A stretch of DNA of 64,000 nucleotides from Halobacillus mangrovi (GCF_002097535.1 NZ_CP020772.1:930001-994000), one strand, 5' to 3'. Positions 53,174 to 63,262 are shown, numbered from the stretch's first letter. Numbers and translations are program-made. The notes: a model not told the origin generated them from the sequence alone.

Positions 53174-54205
53174 ATGAAGAAAAAAGTAATAGCTATGTCT
53201 TTATCCATCACCCTTGCAACTGCAGGTGTGGGGATTACCCCCTCTTTTGCAGCAAATGGACCTGATGTTAACGGTAACGAGACAGTACAGACAGCAATGC
53301 TGACTACTTACAAGGAGATGAAGAGTTTTCTGCAAAAAGAAGATGTGAAGCAGGAACAGATGGATTTAGAAGTGATTGGGGAAACGAATGAGGGAAGGGA
53401 AATTTTCTTAGTCAAATACATAACTAATCCAGATAATCCGACCATTCTTTATCTTACACAGCAACATGGTAATGAGGCACTAACAACAGAAGGAGCCCTC
53501 GATTACATTCGTCACTTAGGTTCCAATAGTAAAAAGAATCAAAAGATGCTTAAACATGTGAATATTCTTATTTTGCCAATGTTGAATGCAGATGGAGCCA
53601 TGGGTGATGTTAATTTTTCCTTAGAGGATCACGTAGCCAGCGGACGTCATCTAACACGTTATAATGCAAATAGAGTCGATCTAAATCGCGACCATGTTAA
53701 AAAGGCAGCACCAGAAACCAAAGCCTTACATGAGAATGTTCTCCAAAAATACAAGATAGATTATATGATAGATATGCACCATCAAGGGACACAGGAAGAT
53801 TATAACGATAGGTATACTACCGGCTCTCTTCTAACCCCGCAGAATCCTGAAGTTAATTCTGTAGTTACAGAGCAATCTAAGCGATTAGCAACTGTTTTAT
53901 ACCAAGGTTTGGAGCCACTGGGCTGGACACATATATTTAAATATGATGCTCCTACTTCTAAACCGAATGTTGCTTCTAATGCGATGGCACTTCAATATGA
54001 TATTCCAGTTATTCTATTTGAAATGAGGGGAATGGCTGATAACAGCTATGAACCATACGTATTAGGACAGAAATCAAATGGGTACTTAACTAAGCAAGCA
54101 TTTCTAGCGATGCAAGAAACTTCTGAAGCCATTGCTGATGGTTCTATATTGAAAGCTGATTCTGGTGTTTATGAGCAACTTCCTGAACAGAATTATAACT
54201 ATTGA
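53174..54205 (+). CDS. Secreted M14-family zinc carboxypeptidase
   Basis: This 343-residue protein has a signal peptide (about 1-27, ending PSFAANG). The M14 zinc ligands are in QQHGNEALTTEGAL (His and Glu) and DMHHQG (distal His), the substrate-binding Arg is in the ANRVDLNRDH segment, and the catalytic Glu is in ILFEMRGM. It would trim peptides or cell-wall peptide stems outside the cell. A ribosome site (AAGGAG) lies 7 nt before the ATG. Confidence 0.88.
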   Translation: MKKKVIAMSLSITLATAGVGITPSFAANGPDVNGNETVQTAMLTTYKEMKSFLQKEDVKQEQMDLEVIGETNEGREIFLVKYITNPDNPTILYLTQQHGNEALTTEGALDYIRHLGSNSKKNQKMLKHVNILILPMLNADGAMGDVNFSLEDHVASGRHLTRYNANRVDLNRDHVKKAAPETKALHENVLQKYKIDYMIDMHHQGTQEDYNDRYTTGSLLTPQNPEVNSVVTEQSKRLATVLYQGLEPLGWTHIFKYDAPTSKPNVASNAMALQYDIPVILFEMRGMADNSYEPYVLGQKSNGYLTKQAFLAMQETSEAIADGSILKADSGVYEQLPEQNYNY

Positions 54206-54342
54206 TAAAAAAGGTCTCTTTTGAGTAAGTGGTTTTAATTGTTCCTTGTCGTTCTAAATAATTAATGTACTTGCACGTTTAATGGCTTTTCCAACGTGGA
54301 ACAACCTGTACATAACCCAATTCCAAAGAAAGGATGAACACT

Positions 54343-54510
54343 ATGGCAAATAATGCACAGTATCAACCGATAAGAGGAAATGGGGATCAATTATCCGACG
54401 CGCAGGAAGTCATTTATGCAAAAGAATTTAAGCAAGCCGACATTGCTGGCGGATATCGTAAACCAAGAGTGAAAGAAGCGAAGAAAGAAAATCCTAAGTT
54501 AAAATCATAG
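54343..54510 (+). CDS. Small basic hypothetical protein (55 aa)
   Basis: The ORF encodes 55 residues with a Lys-rich C-terminus (YRKPRVKEAKKENPKLKS) and AAAGGA 8 nt before the ATG, and a terminator follows. It could be a small spore-associated protein, but no SASP motif is present. I do not recognise it. Confidence 0.65.
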   Translation: MANNAQYQPIRGNGDQLSDAQEVIYAKEFKQADIAGGYRKPRVKEAKKENPKLKS

Positions 54511-54542
54511 AAAAAGGCAGCCTTGATTGGCTGCTTTTTTTT
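54511..54542 (+). terminator. Terminator after the 55-aa protein
   Basis: The stem aaaggcagcc/ggctgcttt with an eight-T run. Confidence 0.8.
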
Positions 54543-54701
54543 GGTCAGTTACATAGTAAAAAATAATCACATAAAAATGTTTATTTTTGTCATAATTAGG
54601 CTACTAGGTGGTAGGTGGAAAAAAGTGGGTTAAACGTCAGCCTTGTTTCTCGCATACATAGACTCATGAAATTTTGCCAAATTCATACTAGGAGTGTTTC
54701 G

Positions 54702-55616
54702 ATGTTGAAAAAGCTGTTTAGCCTGTCCGTAGCCCTCGTTGTCCTGTTCGTTTTGCCTTTCCAAATTGCAGCCGCAGAAATGAGTGCAGAAGAAATTCTG
54801 AAGAAATCGAATGAAGCGATGAAGGGGCTCGATAGCTACACCCTCCGCACCGTTACAGAATCACCCATGCCCATGATGAATGAGGGCAACAGTAAGACGA
54901 TGACCTCTGAAGCTGTTTCCGATGTTACTTTAGATCCATTTGCTATGCATATGACTACAAAAATGCCAGGAAGCACAGTAGAGTCTTATTTAACGGAACA
55001 GGGGTATTATGCCGAAATGCCTGGTGAAGGATGGGTAAAACTATCTGATGAGATGAATAAATCTATTCAAAAGATGGCCATGGCAGATGGGCAATTGAAT
55101 CAGGCGCTCACACTTGCGAAAGACATGAGTGTGCAGGAAGAAGAGGAAGCCTATGTGCTTACGTTTGAAGGAGATGGACAAAAGCTCTTAGAAATGTCGA
55201 TGAAAATGATGCAGTCAAACATGAATACCGAGAGTAATAAAGAAATGGACTCCATGATGAAGCAATTACTTGAAGATGTAGAAATCAAAGATGTCTCCTA
55301 TCAGATGACCATTGATAAGGAGAATCACTACCTTACGAGTATGATGATGGATCTTGAGATGACTATTAAAACAGGAGAAGAGCCAGCGACCATTTCTCAG
55401 TCTACTAAGATGACTCTAGAGAACTTTAACGGCGTAGATCCAATCGAAATTCCGCAAGAGGTATTGGATCAAGCGAAGCCTTTAGAGGAAACAATCAAAG
55501 AAGGCGGAGAAATGCCTGACACGGCGACTTCTTATCCTACTTCTCTCATGCTGGGAGGAGTACTGATTCTACTCGGCGGAGGAATGCTTCTCTATAGAAG
55601 AAAAACAACAGCCTAA
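54702..55616 (+). CDS. DUF6612-like sortase-anchored surface protein (MPDTA signal)
   Basis: This 304-residue protein has a signal peptide (about 1-25, ending IAAAEM), a Met-rich beta domain of the DUF6612/LolA-like type (about 30-250; SAEEILKKSNEAMKGLDSYT), and the C-terminal GEMPDTATSYP signal, helix and YRRKTTA tail. The ATG at 54702 has AGGAG 7 nt upstream; the frame extends to 54615 without one. A paralogue fragment is at 41639. It is probably anchored by the sortase at 52172. Confidence 0.83.
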   Translation: MLKKLFSLSVALVVLFVLPFQIAAAEMSAEEILKKSNEAMKGLDSYTLRTVTESPMPMMNEGNSKTMTSEAVSDVTLDPFAMHMTTKMPGSTVESYLTEQGYYAEMPGEGWVKLSDEMNKSIQKMAMADGQLNQALTLAKDMSVQEEEEAYVLTFEGDGQKLLEMSMKMMQSNMNTESNKEMDSMMKQLLEDVEIKDVSYQMTIDKENHYLTSMMMDLEMTIKTGEEPATISQSTKMTLENFNGVDPIEIPQEVLDQAKPLEETIKEGGEMPDTATSYPTSLMLGGVLILLGGGMLLYRRKTTA

Positions 55617-55630
55617 CCTATTCAAATAAT

Positions 55631-55667
55631 AAAAAGGCGCAGCCCTGTCCAATGGGGCTGCGCGTTT
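55631..55667 (+). terminator. Terminator after the MPDTA protein
   Basis: The GC-rich stem gcgcagccc/gggctgcgc is followed by TTTT. It lies just beyond the end of the convergent MFS gene. Confidence 0.75.
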
Positions 55668-55678
55668 TGATGGGAATT

Positions 55679-56914
55679 CTATTTTCCTTGTAAGGTTTCG
55701 TCTGTCCTTGAAAGTGAGATCACTCCCGATAGGAAGGGGAGAAGGGCAACAAGACCGATCGCCCAGTGGACGGAAAGCGTATCTGCGATGATCCCTGCAA
55801 GTAAGGCACCAAAGGCATAGCCACTGTCCCGCCAGAATCGGTAAACCCCTAAGGATCTTGCCCGCCAATCGGGATGGGCCACATCACTAACGGAGGCTAT
55901 AATCGTTGGATATACCATAGCGGTTCCAATTCCTAATAACAGCGCTCCGGCAATCCATAAGGAAAAGGTATCGACGAATAATATGAACCACAGAGAAAAA
56001 GCTTGCACAAACATCCCTGAGACGATCAGTTTTTTACGTCCGATTCTGTCACTCCATAAGCCTGTAAACAGCTGAAAGAATCCCCAGGCAGCAGGATAGA
56101 CAGCAACGACCGTTCCAATTTGGCCAACGGATAACCCGCCTGCTGCAAAAAAGATCGGGAAAAGTCCCCAGGCCATTCCATCTTTCAAGTTCGTCGTTAA
56201 TCCAGCAAAACTGCTGCTTGATAAATTTCTATCCTTCCAGGAAGTTTGCTTGAATACTTCCCCAATAGATATCGATTGTTCCCGGTTCTTTTGCTGTTTC
56301 GACTGAAGCTTAAGATGCTGATCTGTATTTTTAACAATTAAGGATAGAATGATACCGATTATTACAAGACCAATGCCGATGTAAAACAGTTCTGGACTGA
56401 GTGAGTATGTGTAAGCAATGTAACCAGATACGGCAGCCATCAAAGCAACACCTAGATAACCGGCGAATTCATTAAACCCTACGGCTAATCCTCTTTGGTC
56501 CGATTTAGCAAGATCCACCTTCATGTTCACGGTCATCGACCAGGTTAAAGATTGGTTGACCCCTAAGAAAATGTTAGCAACAATAATCACCCACCAGGCG
56601 TGAGCGAAAATCACGAGTAAAGGAACAATGAATCCTATGAACCAACCGACAACCAGCACTTGTTTGCGTCCGTATCGATCAGCTAGGTCACCCGCAAAGA
56701 AATTTACAATGGCTTTGGAAAAGCCGAAACTGACGATAAAGGATAGCGCGGCGCTGGTAGAAGCAATGCCGAAATTTTCTTCACCTATAATAGGGAGAAT
56801 TGTCCGTTCTAAACCGACCATCGAACCGACGAACAAATTAATGACAACGAGTAAGAAGAACTGAATGGAATTTTCTTTAATGCCGACTTGAACATGATTT
56901 GTTGTTTTATCCAA
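55679..56914 (-). CDS. MFS transporter
   Basis: This 411-residue protein has 12 membrane helices and the MFS loop motifs GDLADRYGRKQVLV (about 76-89) and the repeat SDRIGRKKLIVSG in the second half. The start is a TTG with AAAGAGGTG 7 nt upstream. It lies alone, convergent to the surface-protein gene. Drug efflux or nutrient uptake are both possible. Confidence 0.87.
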   Translation of the reverse strand: MDKTTNHVQVGIKENSIQFFLLVVINLFVGSMVGLERTILPIIGEENFGIASTSAALSFIVSFGFSKAIVNFFAGDLADRYGRKQVLVVGWFIGFIVPLLVIFAHAWWVIIVANIFLGVNQSLTWSMTVNMKVDLAKSDQRGLAVGFNEFAGYLGVALMAAVSGYIAYTYSLSPELFYIGIGLVIIGIILSLIVKNTDQHLKLQSKQQKNREQSISIGEVFKQTSWKDRNLSSSSFAGLTTNLKDGMAWGLFPIFFAAGGLSVGQIGTVVAVYPAAWGFFQLFTGLWSDRIGRKKLIVSGMFVQAFSLWFILFVDTFSLWIAGALLLGIGTAMVYPTIIASVSDVAHPDWRARSLGVYRFWRDSGYAFGALLAGIIADTLSVHWAIGLVALLPFLSGVISLSRTDETLQGK

Positions 56915-57014
56915 GTCTAATCACCTCTTTTCATAATACGTAACGAGTCTTATATAGTGGGTGGGGTATTTAATTCCTCTCCTCAGTATTCCATAAATTC
57001 CTCGGAATATAAAA

Positions 57015-57040
57015 AATACAGCTCAGAGTTGAGCTGTATT
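57015..57040 (-). terminator. Terminator after gnd
   Basis: The 11-bp stem aatacagctca with a 4-nt loop reads into TTTTTT on the minus strand. Confidence 0.75.
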
Positions 57041-57051
57041 TCTCTACCGTC

Positions 57052-58464
57052 TTATTTTGTCCATTCGGTATGGAAGGTGCCTTCTTTATCTTTTCGCTGA
57101 TACGTGTGCGCACCGAAATAGTCACGTTGGGCCTGCAGAAGGTTCGCAGGAAGATCCGCTGTACGATAGCTGTCAAAATAAGCAATGGCGCTTGATAGCG
57201 CTGGGACAGGAACTCCGTTGGTAACGCCCATGCCTACAACTTCACGTAAGCTGGACTGATACTTCTCAGCGATATCTTTGAAATACGGATCAAGAAGCAG
57301 GTTATCTAAATCAGCATCTCTGTCATACGCTTCTTTGATTTTTTGAAGAAACTGAGCACGGATGATACAGCCCCCACGGAAGATCATAGCAATGTCCCCA
57401 TAATTGAGGTTCCATTCTTTTTCCTTAGAAGCGGATTGCATCTGAGCGAATCCTTGAGCGTAGGAACAGATTTTACTCATATACAACGCTTTTCTTACCG
57501 ATTCAATCGCAGCCTGTTTGTCTCCAGAGAATGGAGCAATTTCAGGACCGCTGATCTGCTTGCTCGCTCTCACACGCTCTTCCTTCATTGCAGAAATGAA
57601 GCGGGCGAACACGGATTCTGTAATGATCGGAAGCGGAACCCCAAGCTCCAGAGCATTGATGCTCGTCCACTTTCCGGTTCCCTTTTGGCCGGCCGTATCG
57701 AGAATTCTCTCGACTAGAGGCTCGCCAGTTTCATCATCAATTTTTGTAAAAATGTCAGCGGTAATCTCAATCAGATAGCTGTCCAGCTCGCCTTTGTTCC
57801 ATTCGGCAAACACATCATGAAGCTCTTGAGCCGTTAAACCAACGACATTCTTCAAAAGGAAATAAGCTTCTGAAATCAACTGCATATCTCCGTATTCGAT
57901 GCCATTGTGGACCATTTTTACATAATGCCCCGCACCCTCTGGACCAATGTGGGTACTGCAAGGAGTGCCTTCCACTTTAGCGGAAATCGCATCAAAAATT
58001 GGCTGCACTTCTTCATAGGCTTCTTTAGGTCCGCCAGGCATGATGGAAGGGCCTGTTCTTGCTCCTTCTTCACCGCCGGAAAAACCGGTACCGATAAAGT
58101 GAACGCCTGCCTCTTTCAAGGAAGAAGCTCTTCGTTCTGTATCCTTATAAAATGTATTACCACCGTCGATCAGAATATCTCCCTCTTCCAAGTGAGGAAG
58201 CAACGTTTCAATAACTTTATCCGTCGTTTCACCTGCTTTTACCATCATCAGAATTTTACGTGGTTTTTCAAGTGAACGGATGAATTCTTCAACGGTGTAG
58301 GTTCCCTTGATATTTTTGGTTGCTGCTTCGTTGTTTACCATTTCGTCTACGCGATCAGTCCAGTAGTCATACACAGACACGGAGTAGCCGTTGTCTTCCA
58401 TATTGAGAGCAAGGTTTGCGCCCATGACTCCTAAACCGATGACACCCATTTGTTGTTTTGTCAT
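57052..58464 (-). CDS. gnd: 6-Phosphogluconate dehydrogenase, decarboxylating
   Basis: Gnd oxidises 6-phosphogluconate to ribulose-5-phosphate and CO2. The 470 residues match the long, NADP-dependent form. The NADP fold starts [16 protein letters not shown] (about 8-23), and [16 protein letters not shown] (about 130) and the C-terminal [16 protein letters not shown] are highly characteristic. AAAGGA lies 11 nt before the ATG. It follows zwf in the same direction after a 340-bp gap that holds an unusual element. Confidence 0.95.
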   Translation of the reverse strand: MTKQQMGVIGLGVMGANLALNMEDNGYSVSVYDYWTDRVDEMVNNEAATKNIKGTYTVEEFIRSLEKPRKILMMVKAGETTDKVIETLLPHLEEGDILIDGGNTFYKDTERRASSLKEAGVHFIGTGFSGGEEGARTGPSIMPGGPKEAYEEVQPIFDAISAKVEGTPCSTHIGPEGAGHYVKMVHNGIEYGDMQLISEAYFLLKNVVGLTAQELHDVFAEWNKGELDSYLIEITADIFTKIDDETGEPLVERILDTAGQKGTGKWTSINALELGVPLPIITESVFARFISAMKEERVRASKQISGPEIAPFSGDKQAAIESVRKALYMSKICSYAQGFAQMQSASKEKEWNLNYGDIAMIFRGGCIIRAQFLQKIKEAYDRDADLDNLLLDPYFKDIAEKYQSSLREVVGMGVTNGVPVPALSSAIAYFDSYRTADLPANLLQAQRDYFGAHTYQRKDKEGTFHTEWTK

Positions 58465-58517
58465 AGATGATCTGTTCCTTTCATGGTTGTGAAGAAAAAA
58501 TTATATTTCGTTTTAAC

Positions 58518-58797
58518 GTGTGACTGGTACCATCCAGCTTAAGTTCCTACCCCCTCGAGGTCTTAAGTCCAAATGTTACGTGAAGAAAGACCACTTCACG
58601 TAACATTCGTTCTTAAGCTTGTCGGGTCTACCAAGGCTTCTCCACTTAAATGAAAACCGGTTCCAGCTCCTAGCAACTAGCGAGACTTCCCTCACTTCTG
58701 TACGATAAGTCAACATCGGATCACTCCGTTCTCCGTGTTTCCTTTATCTCCTCCAGCTCAGTCCAGTCCGTACGTCGCTGACCAGTCGCTTCCACAC
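58518..58797. repeat. Unidentified structured intergenic element between zwf and gnd (about 280 bp)
   Basis: The ends are imperfect inverted repeats: gtgtgactggtac at 58518-58530 and accagtcgcttccacac at 58781-58797. Inside is a 14-bp perfect hairpin (aatgttacgtgaag, 58572-58607) framed by cttaag repeats. Base composition is richer in GC than the surroundings. A 46-codon ORF on the minus strand crosses it but has no good ribosome site. It looks like a MITE or structured RNA, and no second copy is in the window. Confidence 0.5.
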
Positions 58798-58804
58798 TAT
58801 ACTT

Positions 58805-60316
58805 TTACCACCAGTTAAATCCGTCTGTTTCTAACAGCTTGTGAGAGGCTTCTGGGCCAGTGGAGCCAGCAGGGTAGAAGTTTAATGGAAGTCCGTCTTC
58901 CTCGAATGCTTCCAGGATCGGCTGAATCCACTTCCAGGACAGCTCTACTTCATTCCAATGCGCGAAGTAGGTAGAGTTTCCTTGCATCGCATCATTCAGC
59001 AGACGCTCGTAAGCCTCTGGCTGAGAGGATGGATTTTTAGAAAACGTAATAAACGCCGGTTCAAACTGCTCGTTGGATTGATCCTTAATATTAACTCTCA
59101 AGCTGACACTTTCTGCAGGGTTGATTTCAATCTCTAATAGATTGGAAACTAACCCGATTTCTTCAGGGTTTTCTGTTTCATCGGCTTCATTTTTAAACTC
59201 GATAACGATACGAGTGGATTTCTCCTTCATTCGTTTTCCTGTGCGAATGTAAAACGGAATGCCTTTCCAATACTCATTATCGATGTATAAGCGCGCAGCA
59301 AAGAAGGTGTCATTATTGGAATCCGGATCGATTCCGTCTTCTTCGCGGTAAGCTTTCACCGTTTCACCTTCAACTTCACCTGCTTCGTATTGACCGCGAA
59401 CGATGTGCTGTGACATTTCGTCTTTCGCAACAGGACGAAGGGACTCCATAATTTCTCTCTTATTATCTTCAATTTCTTTTGGCGACAACTTTTTCGGGTG
59501 GTGAAGAGCTGTCATCATGACTAACTGAAGCAAGTGGTTTTGAACCATGTCGCGAATCGCACCTGCTTGATCATAGTAGCCGGCTCTTGTCCCAACTCCG
59601 ACGGTCTCACTTGCGGTGATCTGTACGTTTGCGATTTGATGATGATCCCATAAAGATTTCAATATTGGATTCGGACGAATGAGTGACTCAAGATTTTGAA
59701 CCATCGGTTTTCCAAGATAGTGGTCAATACGGAAGATTTCATCCTCGTCGAACACTTCTTTCAGCTTTGCATTCAACTCTTGAGCAGACTTCAAGTCACT
59801 GCCAAACGGCTTTTCAATGATTAGACGCTTCCAGCCTTTTGTCTGGCTGATGCCATTCTTGTGCAAGTTCGTCGTAATCAGATCCACAAGCTTTGGAGCA
59901 ACGGATAAGTAAAAGAGGCGATTGTCAGGGATGTTAAGCTCGCTCTCCCGAGTCTCTATAAAATCTTGTAAGTCCTTATAAGATTCTTGTTTTGTTGCAT
60001 CAAAAATGCAGTAACGGAATTTCTCCAGAAACTCGTCTAAAGAGGAAGACACAATGTCTCTTCTTGAAAATGATTCCAATGCTTCTTTTATAAGGGCATG
60101 AAAGTCCTCGTTGGAGAAAGGCTTTCTCCCCAGTCCAACTACTGAGATGGAAGGGGGCATTTTACCCTCAAGGAATAAGTTATATAAAGCTGGATAAAGC
60201 TTTCGTTTTGCGAGATCTCCGGATGCACCGAACAACACTAAGGACATATCTTGCATCAATTCGCTGGAATCGATTCCAGCGTCGTTAACAACAGCTTCGT
60301 CTGAGATACTTTCCAT
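58805..60316 (-). CDS. zwf: Glucose-6-phosphate 1-dehydrogenase
   Basis: Zwf makes 6-phosphogluconolactone from glucose-6-phosphate with NADP reduction. The 503 residues carry the coenzyme motif GASGDLAKRKLYPAL (about 30-44) and the catalytic motif RIDHYLGKPMVQN (about 190-202). GGGAGG lies 10 nt before the ATG. It precedes gnd, so both NADPH-producing steps are encoded together. Confidence 0.95.
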   Translation of the reverse strand: MESISDEAVVNDAGIDSSELMQDMSLVLFGASGDLAKRKLYPALYNLFLEGKMPPSISVVGLGRKPFSNEDFHALIKEALESFSRRDIVSSSLDEFLEKFRYCIFDATKQESYKDLQDFIETRESELNIPDNRLFYLSVAPKLVDLITTNLHKNGISQTKGWKRLIIEKPFGSDLKSAQELNAKLKEVFDEDEIFRIDHYLGKPMVQNLESLIRPNPILKSLWDHHQIANVQITASETVGVGTRAGYYDQAGAIRDMVQNHLLQLVMMTALHHPKKLSPKEIEDNKREIMESLRPVAKDEMSQHIVRGQYEAGEVEGETVKAYREEDGIDPDSNNDTFFAARLYIDNEYWKGIPFYIRTGKRMKEKSTRIVIEFKNEADETENPEEIGLVSNLLEIEINPAESVSLRVNIKDQSNEQFEPAFITFSKNPSSQPEAYERLLNDAMQGNSTYFAHWNEVELSWKWIQPILEAFEEDGLPLNFYPAGSTGPEASHKLLETDGFNWW

Positions 60317-60339
60317 TTCCTGACTACCTCCCGTAATGT

Positions 60340-60358
60340 ATAAGAGCGTAAACGCTCA
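60340..60358. promoter_or_regulatory. Inverted repeat upstream of zwf
   Basis: gagcg-taaa-cgctc lies about 30 bp upstream of the zwf start, where an operator or a leader hairpin could act. The binding protein is unknown. Confidence 0.25.
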
Positions 60359-60513
60359 TTGATATATAGTTAAACTTTCATCGTTGTGATGTTTCACATC
60401 TTTATAAGATATCGGTTTTGAACTTAGTATGTCAACTCTTTCAAAATCTAATATAGCAGAATTATACGAAAAAAAGGACTAAATCGCTCACGATTAAGCC
60501 CTTATACGACTCG

Positions 60514-61575
60514 TTAGCCGATCATCTCCTGATAGAGGGACTCCAGCCTGTTATTTAAGTTAGAAAAGTCATACGCTTTTGCCTGCTGTTTATTATGAGC
60601 AGACATGCGCTTCATCGTTTCTGGTTGAAGGGAAACGATCTTTTCTACAAATCCATCGACATCGCCTGGTTTAAAAAGATAGCCTTCTTTATCGTCATGG
60701 ATGATATCCGGAACCGCACCAACTTGAGTAGAAAGTACCACAAGCCCTGCAGCCATCCCCTCCAAATTAGATAGGCCCAGAGCTTCAAAATAGGAAGGAA
60801 GAATGAAGAGTTGAGCTTTTTCGAACTGTTCGACCTTTTCTTGGCCTGACATCGTTCCAAGCAAAGTAATGTTCAAGTTGTTAGCATCGATTTCTTCCTG
60901 AAGTTCATTTCTTAGCGGGCCGTCGCCCATCAGCTTAAAGTCGATGGTCGGATGTTCTTTCAATTTTTTCGCCATTTCAATAATGTCACGAACGCCTTTA
61001 TTGGCTCCAAGCTTGCCAACAAACAAAACGGTTTTCTTATCTTTCGGGAAGCTTGGCTGAACGCTTTCGAATTCTTTCGTAAAAATAGCATTTGTGATGA
61101 TCGCATATCGTTCTTCCGGTACATCGAAAGTCTTTAGGAATTCATCCTTCCAAATCTGTGAAAGGCATACAATCTTATCTGCACGAGCAAGTGTATCTTC
61201 AATCATTCGCTTTTTCTTCTCCGGGCTATTCGCATAAAAATCAAAGAACTTTCCGCTATGGACGTGGAGGATGACCGGATAATTCAAAGCTTTAGCTATT
61301 AATAGAAAGAACCGGCTTTTTGTGAATGCTTTGAAGCCTGCCGTATGGATATGAACCAACGCCGGCTTCATTCCCATGATCACGAAGAAAAACTTGAACA
61401 GGACGATCAAGTTGTAAACAAGTTTGTTCAGCGGCTTGTTCTTCTTCGGGAAAATATTAAAAAATTGTAGATCATAATCGGTGCTCGTGAATTTCTTCAA
61501 TTGGCTTATAAAAACGGAAATCCCTCCAATAGGTGGAGGGAGTGGGCCGACATGAAGAATGGTGTGCTTTTTCAT
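60514..61575 (-). CDS. Family 4 glycosyltransferase
   Basis: This 353-residue GT-B enzyme starts with HVGPLPPPIGGISVFI (N-terminal acceptor domain). The C-terminal donor domain has VLFVGKLGANKGVRDIIE (about 185-202), GDGPLRNEL and the EALGLSNLEGMAAG motif (about 265-278) of GT4 enzymes. The ATG at 61575 has AAGGAG 8 nt upstream. It follows an O-antigen-ligase-like gene by 30 nt. The sugar is unknown. Confidence 0.88.
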   Translation of the reverse strand: MKKHTILHVGPLPPPIGGISVFISQLKKFTSTDYDLQFFNIFPKKNKPLNKLVYNLIVLFKFFFVIMGMKPALVHIHTAGFKAFTKSRFFLLIAKALNYPVILHVHSGKFFDFYANSPEKKKRMIEDTLARADKIVCLSQIWKDEFLKTFDVPEERYAIITNAIFTKEFESVQPSFPKDKKTVLFVGKLGANKGVRDIIEMAKKLKEHPTIDFKLMGDGPLRNELQEEIDANNLNITLLGTMSGQEKVEQFEKAQLFILPSYFEALGLSNLEGMAAGLVVLSTQVGAVPDIIHDDKEGYLFKPGDVDGFVEKIVSLQPETMKRMSAHNKQQAKAYDFSNLNNRLESLYQEMIG

Positions 61576-61605
61576 CAAAAATTCTCCTTATCGTAGGAAA
61601 CGGTT

Positions 61606-63027
61606 TTAGCTGAGTTTATGGCTGCGGGCGTGCAGCAAGTTAATGATCATTAAGACCATTGGCAGGGCGAGATAAATGTTTACCGCTGGTGCGTATAACA
61701 CGTGGCCGGCTAAGAAAGCGATGCCTGATCCCATGCCGATGGCTACGAACAGTAACACATTTTCAGGTGTAATGACTCGAAGCGGCATCGTAAAGAGTCG
61801 CTTAATAAATAGAAAGGCAAGAGTAATGAATGGCATGAATAATAATAATGATCCAATAATTCCATAAGAGAAGAACAGATCAAAGAAGTCCATTTCGATC
61901 AGTTTTCTATTTTCTTTATAGTTTCCAGCATAACCCATTCCAAAGGATTTTTGAACAAGATCTGCATTCTTATATTGTTCTAACGTATTGGCAAAAAACA
62001 AGTTTCGTGAGCTTAACAGGATTCGAAGAACAGGTGATTCAATCAACGAGACATCCTCGTCGATATCCCCTTCGTCCGGAGCGGGCTCTCCTTCAGGCGA
62101 CATGCCACCTTCAGAATCTCCGCCTTTATCCTTTTCTTCTTGCTGTTTCGCTTTTTCTTCACTAATTTTACCGACATCTCCAGCAACGTTGGTAAACGAT
62201 GGGGAGAGTGGAGTGATCGCACCAAATAGGATGAGGAAGACGAGTGACATGATCAGACGCAAGTTAACCGTATGATTCTTCGCCTTTTTAATAAGTGAAG
62301 CAAGCCACCATACGACGTAACTGAACACGATGATGATCGAAGCGCCGAGTACGGCGAAATAACTGACCTTCGTTCCGATTAAGATCGAAACGATGGCAAG
62401 CAATAAGACAGGAATGAAGTAATACCACTGTTTAAAGTTGTCCATCTTCTTCAAGCTGTACAAATAGACGAGCGGGAAGCTGATGGCGATGATCGAGCTA
62501 ATCTCATTTCCAGAGAAGAACCAGCCTTTGAACCCGAACTTTCCATATTCGTACGTATTAGAAGCTGTGCCAGTCACAATGGATAGGAACATGGTAAGCG
62601 ATACAATCAACATCGCAATGGTTAGCGACTTCAGAATATCAAGCTTTGTTTCATCCATCTGGTCTTTGTTTGTAAATAACAATAAGTACGAACAGAACAT
62701 GATGATGAAGTAGAGTGTCTTCGCTAAGAATTGAAGCTCAAGGAATGGTTCGAAGACGGGCTTATCGAAGAAATTATACACAAGACCGATGCCGACCGCT
62801 GCAAAGAGAATCAATAAATAGGGAATGACGTACTTTTTGTATGTACTTGAGTTCCCAAAGAAAATAAACAGAAGGGAAAGTCCCATAAATAGAACACGGA
62901 CAATAATTCCAATCGTCAAACTCGAATCGAATTGCTTAATGGAGAAAAAAGTAAGGATGTCTAGAACAGGTTGTACTATAATAAATAAGAGCAGAAGTTT
63001 CTTATACATTTCTTTATTGATCATCAT
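61606..63027 (-). CDS. O-antigen ligase/polymerase-like membrane protein (Wzy_C type)
   Basis: This 473-residue protein has about 10-12 membrane helices. A large extracytoplasmic loop (about 285-345) is unusually acidic and disordered (EEKAKQQEEKDKGGDSEGG, then PAPDEGDIDED). The layout fits O-antigen ligase-like or polysaccharide polymerase proteins. The start is the ATG at 63027, with GAGGTG 8 nt upstream; the longer frame to 63087 lacks one. It is cotranscribed with the GT4 gene. Confidence 0.78.
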   Translation of the reverse strand: MMINKEMYKKLLLLFIIVQPVLDILTFFSIKQFDSSLTIGIIVRVLFMGLSLLFIFFGNSSTYKKYVIPYLLILFAAVGIGLVYNFFDKPVFEPFLELQFLAKTLYFIIMFCSYLLLFTNKDQMDETKLDILKSLTIAMLIVSLTMFLSIVTGTASNTYEYGKFGFKGWFFSGNEISSIIAISFPLVYLYSLKKMDNFKQWYYFIPVLLLAIVSILIGTKVSYFAVLGASIIIVFSYVVWWLASLIKKAKNHTVNLRLIMSLVFLILFGAITPLSPSFTNVAGDVGKISEEKAKQQEEKDKGGDSEGGMSPEGEPAPDEGDIDEDVSLIESPVLRILLSSRNLFFANTLEQYKNADLVQKSFGMGYAGNYKENRKLIEMDFFDLFFSYGIIGSLLLFMPFITLAFLFIKRLFTMPLRVITPENVLLFVAIGMGSGIAFLAGHVLYAPAVNIYLALPMVLMIINLLHARSHKLS

Positions 63028-63262
63028 TAAAAAAGCACCTCTGAGTCGTTGTTCAATTAGCAATTGACATAGTGAAGTATAAACCATATTCCATACCCTG
63101 TCTATAAATGTAGGAAAATGTAATAGAGTCGTAAATACTTGAGGGAGTAGGGGTTCTAGCGGTTTTGCTTGAACAAAATTCAGGAAGAGACGTATAATGA
63201 ATACTTAATTCGAAGACTATAAAAAAATTTTTTATCTGACACACATTTAAGGAGTTGGAATT

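Noticed and set aside
58620..58760. Minus-strand 46-codon ORF in the zwf-gnd gap
   Set aside because: It crosses a structured, TIR-bounded element and lacks a good ribosome site, so it is probably a non-coding shadow.
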